Translations under genes and position numbers: made by a program
Notes under the pieces: model-generated
Seen by the model: only the letters and a program-made list of their open reading frames with translations
What the model was told of the DNA's origin: nothing
Database searches by the model: none
In this document: piece by piece, positions 12,001-23,649 of the stretch
Numbering within the stretch: the first letter of the stretch is position 1
Layout: the number at the start of each line of letters is the position of its first letter
Origin: Chloranthus sessilifolius
Taxonomy: Eukaryota; Streptophyta; Magnoliopsida; Chloranthales; Chloranthaceae
DNA: 64,000 nucleotides
Assembly: GCA_021018995.1 (NCBI GenBank)
Contig: CM037595.1
Coordinates: 89,732,991-89,796,990, forward strand
Reading direction: 5' to 3'

Positions 12001-13274
12001 TATGTATCAGGTTAAGATTTTCGACCAGAACCTGACCCTTAGCAGGTCGGGTCTGAAAAATCCACCAGGTCGACGCAACCTGTTTGCACATTTATCATGT
12101 ATCAGAATTGACTCAATTTTTTTGTCTCCCATCCGAATGGACTCAGTTTTGGCCATAGATGCGTCTCCGGCACTTGCTGGGTTCCCATTATATACTTATG
12201 CCATGGAAAAATCAATAGCCACTTACGATTCATTGTAATCATCTCCTTTATTCTTTCCCAAATGAAGGTACAAGCAGCCCAAGATTGTAGTAAGAAGAAT
12301 TGGGAATGTGAAGATCAAAAGGTTTGTGCCTGCAGCAGCAACAACAACAACGACCACAAAATTAAGAAAAAAGTTCAAAATCAAATGGAACACTGATTTA
12401 TTATTATAAATAAAAGTAAATCTGAAAATGCAACTGTTGGTACATGTGGCATGATGCCCCGTCAATAGATAGTTAAAGTATTCATAAAAAAAAAGAAAAA
12501 AAAGATAGTTAAAGTCACAGCCAAATACATGCATGGTTTATTACAGGAATAATCACCGACCATTTAGTGATTAATGAGCACCATTTTTCCTTGAGCATTA
12601 ATGGAAAAATCCAAACCCTCTAGATATATGGGCTTGATGTACGCATTTGATGTATACAAAAACACAATGGTGCACAAGGATCCAATAGTGAAAAATCACG
12701 GATCAAGACCGGCGGGAGAAAATCATGGCTCAAGGCATGACGAATGGTTATTGGTCGTATCGAATGATACATACTAAGACACACTACAAAAAATAAGACT
12801 ATTAGCGGCAGCCAAAACTACCGCTATTAACAAAAAAACTGTCGCTAATACCCTCGTCGCTAATAGTCTTAATAGCCTTTAATAAATTTTTTTATTAATA
12901 GCGACGGTTTTTAGCCACTGTTAGTTGTCTTATTTTTTGTAATGACAGTCCGTATCAACATTGACCAGACGATACAAACTCATGTATATTGCAATGAAGA
13001 AATATGGGCTTTGATCGAAGTTCTAAGCCTCGCCTAAAACATACAAACTACATATATAGCTAGAAAAACCTGAACCTTCTATACAGAAGTATGTTGAATT
13101 AGTCCCAGCATGGAGTTTCGGCATCCACGAACTCCGGTAAGTACTAGTTGGCTTCATTATCCAGAGCATCACCCACCCAAGAACCATTAATCCAATTAGA
13201 AATTGCAATGATGCTCTAACAATCCTTTTTCCTCCATGATGAGGAGGAGGAAACCTCTCAACCATTGAATCCAT
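9084..13274 (-). CDS. FRO: Ferric-chelate reductase (FRO family), 8 exons
   Basis: Plasma-membrane flavocytochrome that passes electrons from NADPH through FAD and two hemes to reduce Fe(III) chelates. Exons on the minus strand: 13274-13076, 12329-12227, 11849-11655, 11561-11327, 10796-10469, 10383-10140, 10044-9338, 9223-9084. Every junction is GT-AG, phases agree, no internal stop; 716 aa, close to the usual ~700-740. Seen: N-terminal membrane segment (IGLMVLGWVMLWIMKPT); heme His at about 214 and 228 (KYHIWLG, TAHGIGY) and 288 and 301 (FYTHYLY, VLHVG), with bis-heme spacing; FAD motif HPFT (376-379); GPYG (424-427); NADPH-binding CGGSGITPF (443-451); YYIYPIDHNTNKIY near the C-terminal membrane segments. 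Odd: the usual CGP motif near the end is SGP (Ser686), and the last residue is Leu716, where relatives I know end in Trp. Upstream in-frame Met codons at 13349 and 13331 are alternative starts. Intron 1 holds a MITE. Confidence 0.93.
12782..12944. mobile_element. CACTA-type MITE in FRO intron 1
   Basis: Terminal inverted repeats CACTACAAAAAATAAGAC and GTCTTATTTTTTGTAATG, flanked by the 3-bp duplication ACA on both sides (12779-12781, 12945-12947), as for CACTA transposons. The inside is made of TAGCGGCAG/AACCGTCGCTA-like inverted blocks. It lies in the largest FRO intron, oriented independently of the gene, and is not expected to disturb splice sites. Confidence 0.85.
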
Positions 13275-13866
13275 CAGTGGTATGTGGGGCTTGAGAGGAA
13301 TATAAGTAGTTTGAGAGCAATGCACCTTCATATTTATGATTTGGTACAACTATGGGCTATGGATTGGTGATCTGGTACAGCTTGTACACAACGATTTTAA
13401 CAACAGAAGCTTGGGTGTTTTGAAAAAGAGTTGGTAACAATTTTTTTCTGTTTTTGTTCAGACTTGTAAAACGATACCGTTATCACCACATTAGGGAGTG
13501 CATGGATAGTTCTATATTTAGAGATTTCATAAGAGGGTTAAAAAAATAAAATCATTTAACCACCTCCTTGTTTTCTTTAGAATTAATGGTAACAAGATTA
13601 CACCAAATAATAAGAGATTAATAGACATTTTGGAAATATTACAAAAATATTATCCATATCATTGTTATCCGCAATGGTGAGGTTTGAGTTCAACCACAAT
13701 TGCAACCCTTGGTAATGAGAGAATTTTGACTGCACGTCATCCTATAAACAGTGAAGATCACGAAAGTCCAAATTTTCCCATAAAAAGTGAATATTGGTTG
13801 GACTCAAAATCCGATTCAACCTGATTGGACCTAACCATTGCCCGCATTGTTAGTGATATTGCCAAG
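13275..13866. other. FRO 5' flank
   Basis: Immediate upstream region of FRO (read on the minus strand). Weak TATA-like motifs (CATAAATATG near 13330, CTTATATTCC near 13305) are visible, but no iron-response element can be assigned with confidence. Remaining sequence is AT-rich and non-coding. Confidence 0.35.
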
Positions 13867-14108
13867 TACTCCTTGAAATAATTGTGATTTCTTAGTCTAT
13901 TGATTTAATCACGACTTAAAAAGGATTTTCAAAAAGTAAAATTACGATATATTCAAGACTGTTTAAATAAACCGTTACTTTTTATATTACTCCTTGAAAT
14001 AATCTTGATTTCTTAGTCTATTGATTTAATCACGACTTAAAATGGATTTTCAAAAAGTACAATTATGATATATTCAAAGACTGTTTAAATAAATCGTTAC
14101 TTTTCATA
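13867..14108. repeat. Tandem duplication, 2 x 121 bp, upstream of FRO
   Basis: Copies start TACTCCTTGAAATAATNNTG at 13867 and 13988 and differ at only a few positions. They lie about 600-830 bp upstream of the FRO start codon, so they could duplicate regulatory sites. No coding frame. Confidence 0.9.
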
Positions 14109-15017
14109 TTTTTGTACTTTCTAATCGAGGGCTGTTACGTGCACATGCAAAAAGTCTTCATGCACGCCATTTGAATAAATTTTTTAAAGCACACCAAACT
14201 TTGCTAAATGCACACCAATAAATGAAATGATTAAATTTATCTTTGTTAGAGGGAGGTTACGTGTAATGACCCAGAAAATTTGAACCAGAAACTAACCGCA
14301 TCGATGTACGTGTTCGGCACGGAAATCGAGACAGAAAATTTAAAACTTTGGAATTAATATTAATGGAAATAGTATTAGCCTATAAGTAGGTTAGTTCACG
14401 TATGAAAACTCGTTTCGATCCGAGTCGAGTACGATGTCGAGACGGTACACTACGCCGCATCGACGTGTTGGTGTTTCACACCGAATTAAAGATTTGAGAA
14501 GCAACTGAAATATCTAAGATATTTCAGTTGGTAGCTTATAAGAGAAGGAAGGGAGAGGTAGAGGAAGTCCTTCTTCTTCTTCTTCTTCTCCTTGCCCTAG
14601 TTACTCTAACAGCTACGGAGTCTTTAGCTAGGTGGGTTTGCAAGGGGGTTTTTGTATAAAAACAGGGTTAGCAAGATTGAAAGGTGAGTTTCCTAAGCTA
14701 GGGTATGTAGAGACCAATGGATTAAGCTTAGGTATGGGTTGTGTGTGTGCATGCTGAACCAGAGCTAAAAGGTTGCTCGTCGAACTCGGATCGGTGATAA
14801 ACTCCGAGAGCTTGATCCGAAACCCTCATCCGGAGTGTTTGCCGAAACCCCGAAAGGGCCCACATAGAGGTGAGCTCTCTTGTTTAAAAATGGGTAGTTG
14901 GATGCCCTAAGTATAGGTTCTATAAGAACAGTTAAGATTTTTATGAATTTTTGGAAGAAAAATAAGTTAGAAAAATTTGGTTGGTGAACTCCATTAATGA
15001 CTGAAAATTCGTCATTG

Positions 15018-15422
15018 TTGATCGATCAACAAGGTGTTGATCGATCACTGGGTATGGAATTGATCGATCAACAAGGTGTTGATCGATCACTGAGTGTGGC
15101 ATTGATCGATCAACCAACATGGTGATCGATCAATTTGTATACACAGTAAAGTAACCTTAATGGCAGAGAGTTGAGGAATTTTGGGTTAATATTGGTGATC
15201 GATCAACAAGGTATTGATCGATCAATCAACAAGGTATTGATCGATCAACAGTGGTGGTGATCGATCAATACAGAACCCATTGATCGATCAACCAACATGG
15301 TGATCGATCAATGGTGTACAAAATATACAAGCAGTGGGTGCTTTGGTGATCGATCAACAAGGGTGTTGATCGATCAATGAAGAGTTCATTGATCGATCAA
15401 CAAGGTATTGATCGATCAATAA
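15018..15422. repeat. Array of TTGATCGATCAA palindromes (family D)
   Basis: About fifteen copies of a palindrome with core GATCGATC, usually extended to TTGATCGATCAA, separated by short variable spacers such as CAAGGTG. Spacing and orientation suggest paired sites. It follows the LTR splice donor, the position where families A and B also carry palindrome arrays of other sequence. Confidence 0.95.
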
Positions 15423-16192
15423 ACCCTGTTTTCAGACAGTTAGAAAATGTCTATGTAAGAACCACTGGACATTGTGCCAGTTCACTGTCTCCCTAGAGTA
15501 ACATGTTTATGGTCTAGGATCAGACTAAGATGCCTTGAAAAAGCTTTGGATTTACTTAGAAGGAGCTTGATCCGAGGTAGGGGAATTCAACCGAAATTGT
15601 ATTTATTTTTGATCTCATGGATTACATCTGTCATGCATATCTCAGCATAGTTTAGTTCTGTTTTAAAAAGCATGTTTAGCATATGTATGAGTATTCTTTT
15701 ATGAACGTGATCCGACATTTGATATCCGTATCCGAAATCTGAATTCTGTTAAGTATGATAAGTATTCATGTGATTTGAGGTTTGATATTCAAGAAAATCC
15801 CACCGACTCGGGCGTATATCCGCTTCAGCACACTTGTGCATTTGCTTTGTAATCCTCGGCACAATTGCACTCCATGTGTGGGGCATTGTTGCAAATTCCG
15901 AAATTGTTCATGTGAACGACGATGGTTGGGATTATCCATCGGACCAAATCTGGCTACCACGTGCTATACTCACGGGAGTTACTTAAGTATACTACACTAA
16001 GTCATTATATGTTGTATTCATCAATTCTGTACTGTTTTGGATAAATGTCTCATGTTTTATACGTCTGTTGCATATCTTCAGTTTTGTTCTTTGATGACCA
16101 TGTTATACAATTAGAATGCAATTTTATTTGAAATTCTTCTATTGAGCTAGGATGTAGCTCACCCTGTTTTGTAAACATTTAGGTTCTGAGGC

Positions 16193-16291
16193 GGTAGCTC
16201 CCGGTTACGAGCGACCTGCACTATCGGCTGATCCACGAGTGAGGTTGAGGACGAGGAGACGGACACCCCAGCTGACGACTTTTACCCATAG
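16193..16291 (+). other. Acidic mini-exon in LTR D (frameshifted)
   Basis: Follows the 3' splice-like ACATTTAG. The end of the frame encodes EVEDEETDTPADDFYP then TAG, matching the acidic C-terminus found in LTR families A, B, C and E. Upstream, the frame opened by the conserved phase needs a one-base shift to reach it, so this copy is damaged. Confidence 0.5.
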
Positions 16292-16789
16292 ACTGGGTAT
16301 AGTTTGGACATTTTTGGGATTGTATGTTGTTTGGAGACTTTGGATTATGTGTGCCTGGTGGCCACTTTTGTATTAATTTTTGTATATATTTTATTTCTTT
16401 TATAGTGTTATTATACATTCTATCGGAACCATCATTGGGAACCATTGTTTGGGTGATGGATGGCTGTCACCGATGGTTCTTTTTGGTTCCTTTTTGAGAA
16501 TGTATACTTTTTACATTTATAAATGAAGATTTCTCTATTGTTCTTACTATTAGATTGATTCATTAGATGACTCTGCTTGCCGCTGTGGGATTGTATCTGT
16601 ATAATTCCGCTTTATATACAGATATTGTGTGATTTGTCCTAGGGATCATCCAGTGTATGATTCTGATGGCACGGATTTCTGAGCACAGAAGTCCGGGCTG
16701 TCACATTACGTTTAGGTAACATTTTCTAATTAAGTGGGGTAGGTAAATACTTTTTGTGTGTGTGAGCTTAACAACCCTATCTTTTTTTT

Positions 16790-17276
16790 ATTTAAAAGTT
16801 TTAAGATATTATTCTCACTTTTCTCGAACTTTTTTCTACTGAGTTTAGATTATTAGCTCACCATAACACTATGTGTCACAGGCGCAGACATTGATCAGGA
16901 CCGCGTGCTTGGGAGCCAATCATGACTTCATACCAGAAGAAGATCTTCCGCCCGAAGAATAATTTTCGTAGTGCATTGCCTTTAGATTCGGTTTAGTGTG
17001 AAATTTTATACTTTAGACTTGGTGCATCTTTAGGATTAGATCTCTGTATATATTTTATAGTTTATACCACTGTTTAGGTGACGATTGGCAGTCACCGGTG
17101 GCTTATTTGGGTTCTAGTTCTATGTTATGTATAGAATGAAATCGTATTATTGCCATATGATATATGTTCTTCTGATTTCCTTCCATCTGTATATATGAAA
17201 CAAAAATTTTTCTGATGTTCCGAATGACAGATCGATTTTCCCTAGAAATTGGTGTGGGGAAAATCGGGCCGTCACA
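16790..17276 (+). mobile_element. LTR fragment, family F (3' part)
   Basis: Retains the 3' end of a Tekay-like LTR: TAGCTCACC, acceptor GTCACAG at 16881, a frameshifted acidic exon ending CCGCCCGAAGAATAA (16882-16962), hairpin ACCACTG...GTCACCGGTGG (17066-17102), and terminus GGGCCGTCACA at 17276. The 5' part and any left target duplication are missing, so the start is approximate. Confidence 0.65.
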
Positions 17277-18229
17277 GCTAGGGTGACTATGGACAACGCA
17301 AAGTCACTTGACATTGAATTCAGGGTGAAAGGGGGACATGAAGTCAAGAAAGAGACACAAAGATCACCTTAGTTACAAGACGAACGCAAAGTTAGGAAAG
17401 TGACAGAACGATGACGGAAATTTCAAAGATAAAAAAGAGGCAGAATCTTATCAAATTACTACTTTTCATATGGAATACACAATTTCGTTACAAAGAAGAA
17501 GAATGATAAGTATGAGCATGATAAGTATGAGGAGACACAAAGACCACCTGGTAGCTAAGGACACAATTTTGAAAGGAGACGCAAAGACCACCTGGTAGGT
17601 ATGAGGAGGAATATCTTTCACGAAGAAGAATGTTTCAATTTCAACTTTCGACAACTTTCTTCTAGAATTTGCATGAGCATGACCCACCTCAGAGAGCCAG
17701 CATTATGTATCCTTTGTAACGCAGACCGCAGCTCACAATAACTAGGAGATCTAGATCCCTCAAATTCTGCTACTAAGGCTGTGTTTGGGAACGTGGATTC
17801 GGATCTCCTAAATCCAAATCCACCGTTTGGCTCCACCTTTTTGTGTTTAGATTTGGATTTGGTAAATCCACCGGAATTTAAAAATTCATGTCTGTATTGT
17901 AAAAAAGTGGATTTATAAATAACATCTCCTAGGCGTTATTTGAAAATCCAAATCTTACACCAACATATAATTGACTATGTTTTGTGAATAAAAAGTTGTT
18001 ACTCAGTGCTATCATAGGTACGGTTCGACCTCATACTCGACCTGCCTGAGCAGAGTATTTTTAAGCTTGATCAATCTGGTTAGGTTGGGCATGAGGCAAC
18101 CTGAATTAAGCCGAACCAAATCGGGCTGAACCGGTGTTAAATGGGTCGGATTGAACTGGTATCAGACCAAATCAGACCTGACTTGACCCAAACTGACCCA
18201 ACCCAAGCTTAAGTAGTTACGCACCGAAA
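17277..18229. other. Repeat-rich intergenic DNA
   Basis: A short duplicated motif GGAGACRCAAAGACCACCTGGTAG (17532, 17576). From about 17779 a GGCTGTGTTTGGGAACGTGG opening with CCAAATCC repeats resembles the end of a hAT-type MITE, but no partner end is identified. From 18020 degenerate GGTTCGACC/AACCTG units. No gene seen. Confidence 0.4.
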
Positions 18230-18795
18230 CCCGACACAAACCAAACCGAACCGAACCGAACAGAACCCCAATTCGGTTCGGTTTGGATGGCTTGAAACCG
18301 CAAATCGAGGGAGTTGGTTGAGTAAATCGAAAAAACTCATGAAAAAACCATAAAAAATTGAAAAAATTGAAAAAATTACCTTAAAAATAGGTATTTTACT
18401 TAAACCGAACCGAACCTAATCGGTTTCGGTTTTAGAAAAAAAAATTGAACCGAACTGAATGGGTTTCGTTTATGTTTGGGGTGTACCAAACCAAAAAAAT
18501 CGGGTTCGGTTCGGTTCGGTACACCGAACCTGCATCCCTAGTTTGGGTTCAAGAATTTTTTTTTGAAAAAATAGAAAATGGGCGCAACTAGGAAATTGCT
18601 GGTTGCACCCATTTTTGATTTTTTTTCCCATTGAACCCAAACCGATGCAAACCGAACACTGAAAAATTCGGTTTCGGTTCCGGTTCCGGAACGAATTTTG
18701 TGGTTGAGGAATTTGGTGTACCGAAACGGATATATTTTGATTCGATTTTGATTTGTAGTGTACTGAACTGAATCGGTACACCGAACTTGCATCCC
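18230..18795. repeat. AACCGAACCG-rich inverted repeat cluster
   Basis: Runs of CCGAACCGAACCGAA on one side and GGTTCGGTTCGGTT on the other. Two blocks end with nearly the same sequence, GGTACACCGAACCTGCATCCCTA (about 18520) and GGTACACCGAACTTGCATCCCTA (about 18775), suggesting nested copies of one MITE family. A GGGCGCAACTAG...CTGGTTGCACCC hairpin lies at about 18578-18612. Confidence 0.6.
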
Positions 18796-19735
18796 TATTT
18801 ATCTTACTGTACTTCAAAAGGTTAAAATAGAGTTACTTATATGGATATATGCATATATGATATCTATTTGTTCCAAGTCCCTTTTTACTTATTAATCTTA
18901 TTCGTTGCAATCTTCAATTCGATATCTCAGATCATGGGCCATGTTGGCACACACCTTGAGAATCACTTGGAACAGTGTATCATGTCTAATTAACATCCCA
19001 GATGTATGATGGTGCACTCATGGTTAAGTTCAGAACAAGGATTTCAATCCCCATTTTTATAATTAAGTTCAGAACAGAAATATCCAATAATCATTCATGC
19101 GTAAAAGCTCACTTTTTCAGCTTTGGTGATATTTGTACATCTAATCAGCTCCTACATTTTAGATGTGATTATATTGGCATGTGAATATGAGCTGCCCTAA
19201 CAATTATGATTCACCCTTCACTTATATCAAGCCAGCTTTCTGCTTAATTAAAATGGCCACTCTGATTATGGGGCCAACTTTCTGCTTAATTAAAAAGGCC
19301 ACTCTGATCTCTGAGTATGGGGCTAGCTTTCTGCTTAAGTAACAAAGCTTCGCTGCTTATTTAACATTGCTTAACACACATTAGAAGGGGCCAACTTTCA
19401 AAATAATTAACTTAAATTAACTACCTCTAATGTGTATTAGCTTAAGTTACAGCTTGGTAGTCATGAGATTTGAATCACGATATGGGCACACTGCACATTT
19501 AGTGTGAAAAAAGGCCACTGGTTACTCTGTGGTTGACTATTAGAAAGTTAATGACGAAATAACATGAACACATTTATGGTGCTAGCAGAGCTTTGCCTCC
19601 ATCGGATTTGGATGAAAACAGTGGGTACCATCTCTGATGCAAAGTACACAGAGAGAATCTGTGTTACATCTGTGAGATGTCCTGCCATTATGTCCAATCC
19701 AATTATGAAGCGAGGAAGTGACGTTCATAGATCAA
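18796..19735. other. Intergenic, no gene recognised
   Basis: Imperfect repeats of CTTTCTGCTTAATTAAAAWGGCCACTCTGAT at 19229-19346. An inverted repeat (TTAACACACATTAGAAG / CTCTAATGTGTATTAGC) spans about 19370-19442. No ORF with protein features. Confidence 0.5.
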
Positions 19736-20292
19736 TGTGACGACCCAACTTTTCCAATCTTTAAGGTATAGGAAAGGCCGATTCATCAACTTATTGATTT
19801 CTCAATAAGCCGTAAATCAAACAGAAGCCGTAAAATGGCTCCAATAAAATTCACAAAAGCTTTAATCCAAGCAGGTACAATCTTCATCAGCTGCAGAAAT
19901 TGAAACTAATCTAAACTAGAATTAGGAAAATGCAAGAACAAAACTTGAAAAATGGAAGAAGGAACTGGAAGAAAGCTGAAAATTCTTAGAAAAAGAAAAA
20001 AAAAGCTAAGATAAAAGTCCCTTAAAATCAATTCTCTAGTTTGCTTACATAGGGTTTTAGCTCTAGATTTGAAATTCAAAAATCAAATTTGAATTTTAAA
20101 TTTCAAGGACCATTAACTCCTTTGCTCCAAATTTCATACATTTATTGTTCTTATGCTCTTTTATGCTTCCAAATGCATCCAATGGTCAAATCTTCCTGAA
20201 ACAATTAGAACTTCACAAATATGTCAGATTACCCTCATCGAATGGCTAAATGTAGGCTTAAAGGGTAAAATATGATCATATTTTATTACTCA
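19736..20292 (-). mobile_element. Minus-strand gypsy LTR end fragment
   Basis: Begins TGTGACGACCCAACTTTTCC, the reverse complement of the family B LTR terminus, and stays similar to B for about 100 bp (including AAGGTATAGGAAAGGC and CTTATTGATTTCTCAATAAG). The rest is unlike any LTR in the window. It abuts the copia LTR. Truncated or a related family. Confidence 0.5.
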
Positions 20293-21204
20293 TCAGAGGC
20301 ACCGATCTGTCACATACTACGTTGCACTGTAATGTGCGACCCAACGAAACGAAGACACAGAATGCTCTGTTTAGCACACAAATTCTGAGGGCTCAGATGT
20401 AGGATTCGAAATTGCAAGTGATTGGAATCCCTCCTCTAGCCTCCATTTTTAACTTTCGAAGACTCTTTTCAGGGGCGGTTGTACCTGTCGGTTGCTTGCA
20501 ATCGAGGGCCCTGATCGATCCGATCAACGGTTGCAACGATCCAACAATCACATTTGAACAGTTACAACTTTTGGTGTTTCAACAGTCATTAACTGACTTT
20601 TCCGAATCCGACCGTTTCCATGAATGGTCGGAAACTACCACGGGCACACATGCACTGCAATGCCCGATCAACAAGTCAATCGATTGGCACATGCGATGCA
20701 CATGTGTGGAGGCAATCCATGCCAGATCAACAGGTCAACTAATCGGACCATCTTAGATCAAATAGGAAAAGCTCCTCAAGCTCCTCGCGATAAAGTACAA
20801 AGTGCGCCTTACAAGCACCAATTGCGTCATTCGCACATCGCACACGTGCGTGTGTACGGCGGTGAACAATCGCTATGAGTTATGTTTCTTTCATTAAGGC
20901 AAACAATATGAAAGATAAGTTTTCATATATAAGCCATGAATATTTCTTATAAAATAGTGAGGTGGGACAAAATATTTGTAACACTTATAAACTTATGGTG
21001 GGAAAAGTTTCCCTCTAATATTAATTCAAAATTCAAGTCATTTTGACTTGAAGGTTGAAGGTTCAAGTATTGACAACATCTTTCATTCATGGAACCAATA
21101 AATATATAGGAACCATTTAAAGATAAGCAAACTAATAAATAAACTAATAATTAAATATTATTAAATTAATAATAATAAATATTTATTTTATTAAATATCC
21201 AACA
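20293..21204 (-). repeat. Copia 3' LTR
   Basis: Read on the minus strand it starts TGTTGGATATTTAA at 21204 and ends near CAGATCGGTGCCTC. The tract just before the start (AGGGGTGGAA on the minus strand, 21205-21214) is the polypurine tract. It matches 59814-60736 throughout, with scattered differences. The outer end near 20293 has lost the exact CA terminus. Confidence 0.85.
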
Positions 21205-21536
21205 TTCCACCCCTATTTATAAAATAAATATCAACATTCCTCTATTTTTTAAATAGGTCAATCTGAAATCTGATAATCAAAGACAGTATATATATGTATA
21301 AATGAAGGCGTTTTAAGAATTTGAACCTTCACTTAGTGACAATACATCAAAGTTGATAAAGAACTTTAGTGATCTAAATTCTTGAACTAATTTTCTTGTA
21401 TAATCAATTGGATATATCATACACATAAGTAATCTAAATTTTATTTCATTTTAACAGCCAGCACGTTTTATGGCCTTGTGCATATACATCGGTATTCATG
21501 AGTTGTATTCAAGAAGAGCCTTTATCTATCTTCGAA
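21205..21536 (-). other. Copia 3' untranslated remnant
   Basis: AT-rich sequence between the copia 3' LTR and the gypsy A insertion. It holds the polypurine tract next to the LTR. No RNase H motif is readable, so coding sequence up to here has been lost. Confidence 0.55.
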
Positions 21537-22057
21537 GCGGTCAAACAGGGGGTACTCGTGAAGGGATAAACTGATGTGATGTCAATGTGACCTAAGTGTA
21601 GTGTATAGTGTGAGTTAGTGGTCATGTACACCTATCTCTGGTGTATGTGTTTAATACACAAGCTGGAAGGAGGATTAAAGGGTTTTAATAAACCTAGGTT
21701 GCTTTTATTTGGTTGGTGAAAGAGAGTTAAGAAGAGAGAGAGAGGGAGAAACCAAGATGAGTTATTGAGCTAGGAGTTAATGCAAATCAAGAGGAGATTA
21801 GAACATTGAATGCTGGATTCAACGCATGAGGTGCCGTTGAAGCGAAAAGCTGGAACCCTAGCCATCAAACCCAACGAATTAATCCTTTAAGGGATTTATT
21901 GAGGTGAGTTTTGTTAGATTTAAATACCTAAAGATTTGATGAATTAAATTCAATCAAGTATAGTTAAAATGATAGATTAAAGACCTAGAAAAGAAAGAAA
22001 ATAGAAAAAGAAAGGGATTTGAGAAGAACAACCCGAAAAGGGGCTGAGTCTGGCCAA

Positions 22058-22450
22058 ATCGATTAATCGATTTTGGTCTAGAAGTTGAAAAAGCAAGGAT
22101 GCCCAATTTCGATTAATCGATCTGGAAATCGATTAATCGATTTTGAAATTCGATTAATCGATTTGGAAATCGACTAATCGACTGGGTACCTCTAGTGGCT
22201 GGAGAGAAAAGACTTGGGAAAATCGACTAATCGATTTGGGAAATCGATTAATCAATTTTTGATTTCGATTAATCGATTTGGGATCGACTAATAGATTTCA
22301 GACTTTCGACTACTCGATTTGAGAATCGACTTTTCCATTTTGGGGATTTCGATTAATCGATTTGGGATCGATTAATCGATTTTAGATTTTGATTAATCGA
22401 TTTTGGGAATCGATTAATCGATTTTGGGAATTGATTAATCGATTTTGGCA
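22058..22450. repeat. Array of TCGA-N4-TCGA palindromes in LTR A
   Basis: About eighteen sites of the form TCGATTAATCGA, with variants TCGACTAATCGA and TCGACTACTCGA, separated mostly by TTTTGG or TTTGG. The same array is in the 3' LTR at about 44278-44690, and the same motif is arrayed upstream of the extra ORF at 41196-41690. Confidence 0.95.
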
Positions 22451-23545
22451 GTTTCACTTGACTTTTTAATTGGACCTTGAGGTTCATGGAGGGTCTAGGA
22501 CCTTCTCTAATGCATCTTTAGTGATATGTTGCATGTGTTATGGTGTACCATAGGTGGTACGTGTGAGAGCAAGCATAAGGAGCCGCGTGTGACCTTGATG
22601 CTTGGACCTTCAGAGACCTGAGGTAGGAAACACCTTGAACATGTACTTTAATTGCAAGAGCATGTATGTAGTTATATAGAACTCAAATTTGAAAATATTT
22701 TAACTGAGTAAATCTTTGTAAAAAGGGTGCGTGTGTAACACCAAGAAAGTAAATGAGAAAGAGACATCCCCAGGGGATGAGAAAGTGATAAAGGCGTCTG
22801 TGTGATGCGAGTAACTGAGACCAAGTAATCTAATGAAAATGAGGCATCCCCAGGGGATGAAAAAGTTATAAAGGCATCAGTGTGATGCGAGTAATTTAGA
22901 CATCCCAGGGATATAAGTAAGATTGAATAACTATTGATAAGGCCTAGCTGATATAAAGTAGCACTTTTACACGGTGAATAACTATATGTAAAGCACATGT
23001 TATTTTTGTTATTTAAGGTTTGAATAGAATACCCCACTGACGTGGTGGGATACCCACGACTGACTCGGCAGGATATCTGTGACCAGTACGACGGCCAATC
23101 CGTACACCGGCGCGGAGGTTTATTTGTACACAGTAAGCACATCCCAGGGATGTTGAGATGAGATTTAACCCCGCCGCCTATTGAGAAAGGGGCTTGGGTA
23201 GTATTCCCAGGGAATACATGTATCAACTATCTATTTATACGACGATGGTGGGTATTCCATCGGGGCTCGATGCTATATTGCTCGGGGACTACTTAAGTTG
23301 AAAATTTAAGTTTTGCTTTTGGCCTAACCAGTGTAATTCATGAACAGTTGAAAATAAATGAAATATGTAAACCACCAGTAAACTTCAAGGCATAATCATC
23401 ATCTTTTAAACTGTTTTACTGCAAATGCATAGACACATCATGCTTAGAATATTATAGAATATATGTGAGATTTTGACTTATATATTCATTGTGTTGTTCC
23501 CTATTGAGCTAGGATGTAGCTCACCCTTTAGACTATACGTCGCAG

Positions 23546-23649
23546 GTCCAGTATTAGCAGCGACCGAGGCTTCGAGAGACGTTGATCTGGGTGATTCGGA
23601 TTACGTGCTTGGGGACGAGTTGGATCCCCCTCCTGAGGACTTCTTCTAG
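23546..23649 (+). CDS. Acidic mini-exon in LTR A
   Basis: Starts after the acceptor-like GTCGCAG with GT and then in-frame codons, encoding PVLAATEASRDVDLGDSDYV, then an acidic Pro-rich tail (LDPPPEDFF) and TAG at 23647-23649. The same phase, the (S/P)DYV-type motif and the acidic end occur in families B, C and E. The 3' LTR copy at 45788 has one internal TAG. No start codon lies inside, so it would need splicing to an upstream exon. Function unknown. Confidence 0.45.

Larger units (their letters stand above)
14262..16705 (+). mobile_element. Solo LTR, family D, with TTACG duplication
   Basis: A 2,444-bp unit starting TGTAATGACCC and ending GGGCTGTCACA, flanked on both sides by TTACG (14257-14261, 16706-16710). 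There is no internal region, so it is a solo LTR left by recombination between the LTRs of a gypsy element. The long LTR and its end sequences match the Tekay-like families A-C further right. Parts seen: TATA-like TTATAAGAG near 14537; splice donor AG|GTGAGC at 14870; palindrome array 15018-15422; CGATGG hairpin 15916-15942; GAGCTAGGATGTAGCTC hairpin 16144-16160; acceptor TTTAG at 16192 with a short acidic exon; two-tier hairpin 16425-16490. It sits about 1 kb upstream of FRO and could act on its promoter. Confidence 0.92.

Noticed and set aside
9084-13274. FRO as a pseudogene
   Set aside because: All eight exons, splice sites and phases are intact and heme, FAD and NADPH motifs are present; two residue changes at the end do not prove loss of function.
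20412-20878. Two plus-strand frames in the copia LTR
   Set aside because: Inside an LTR; the counterpart at 59841-60326 is not conserved as protein.
20293-21204. Independent solo copia LTR
   Set aside because: A polypurine tract adjoins it and internal copia pieces follow in order to the matching LTR at 59814-60736, so it is the 3' LTR of the nested element.
22058-22450. CRISPR-like regular repeats
   Set aside because: Short palindromes with near-constant tiny spacers inside an LTR of a eukaryote; no long unique spacers or cas genes.
22672-23226. 184-codon minus-strand frame in LTR A
   Set aside because: Antisense to the LTR, only partly kept in the other LTR, no family features.
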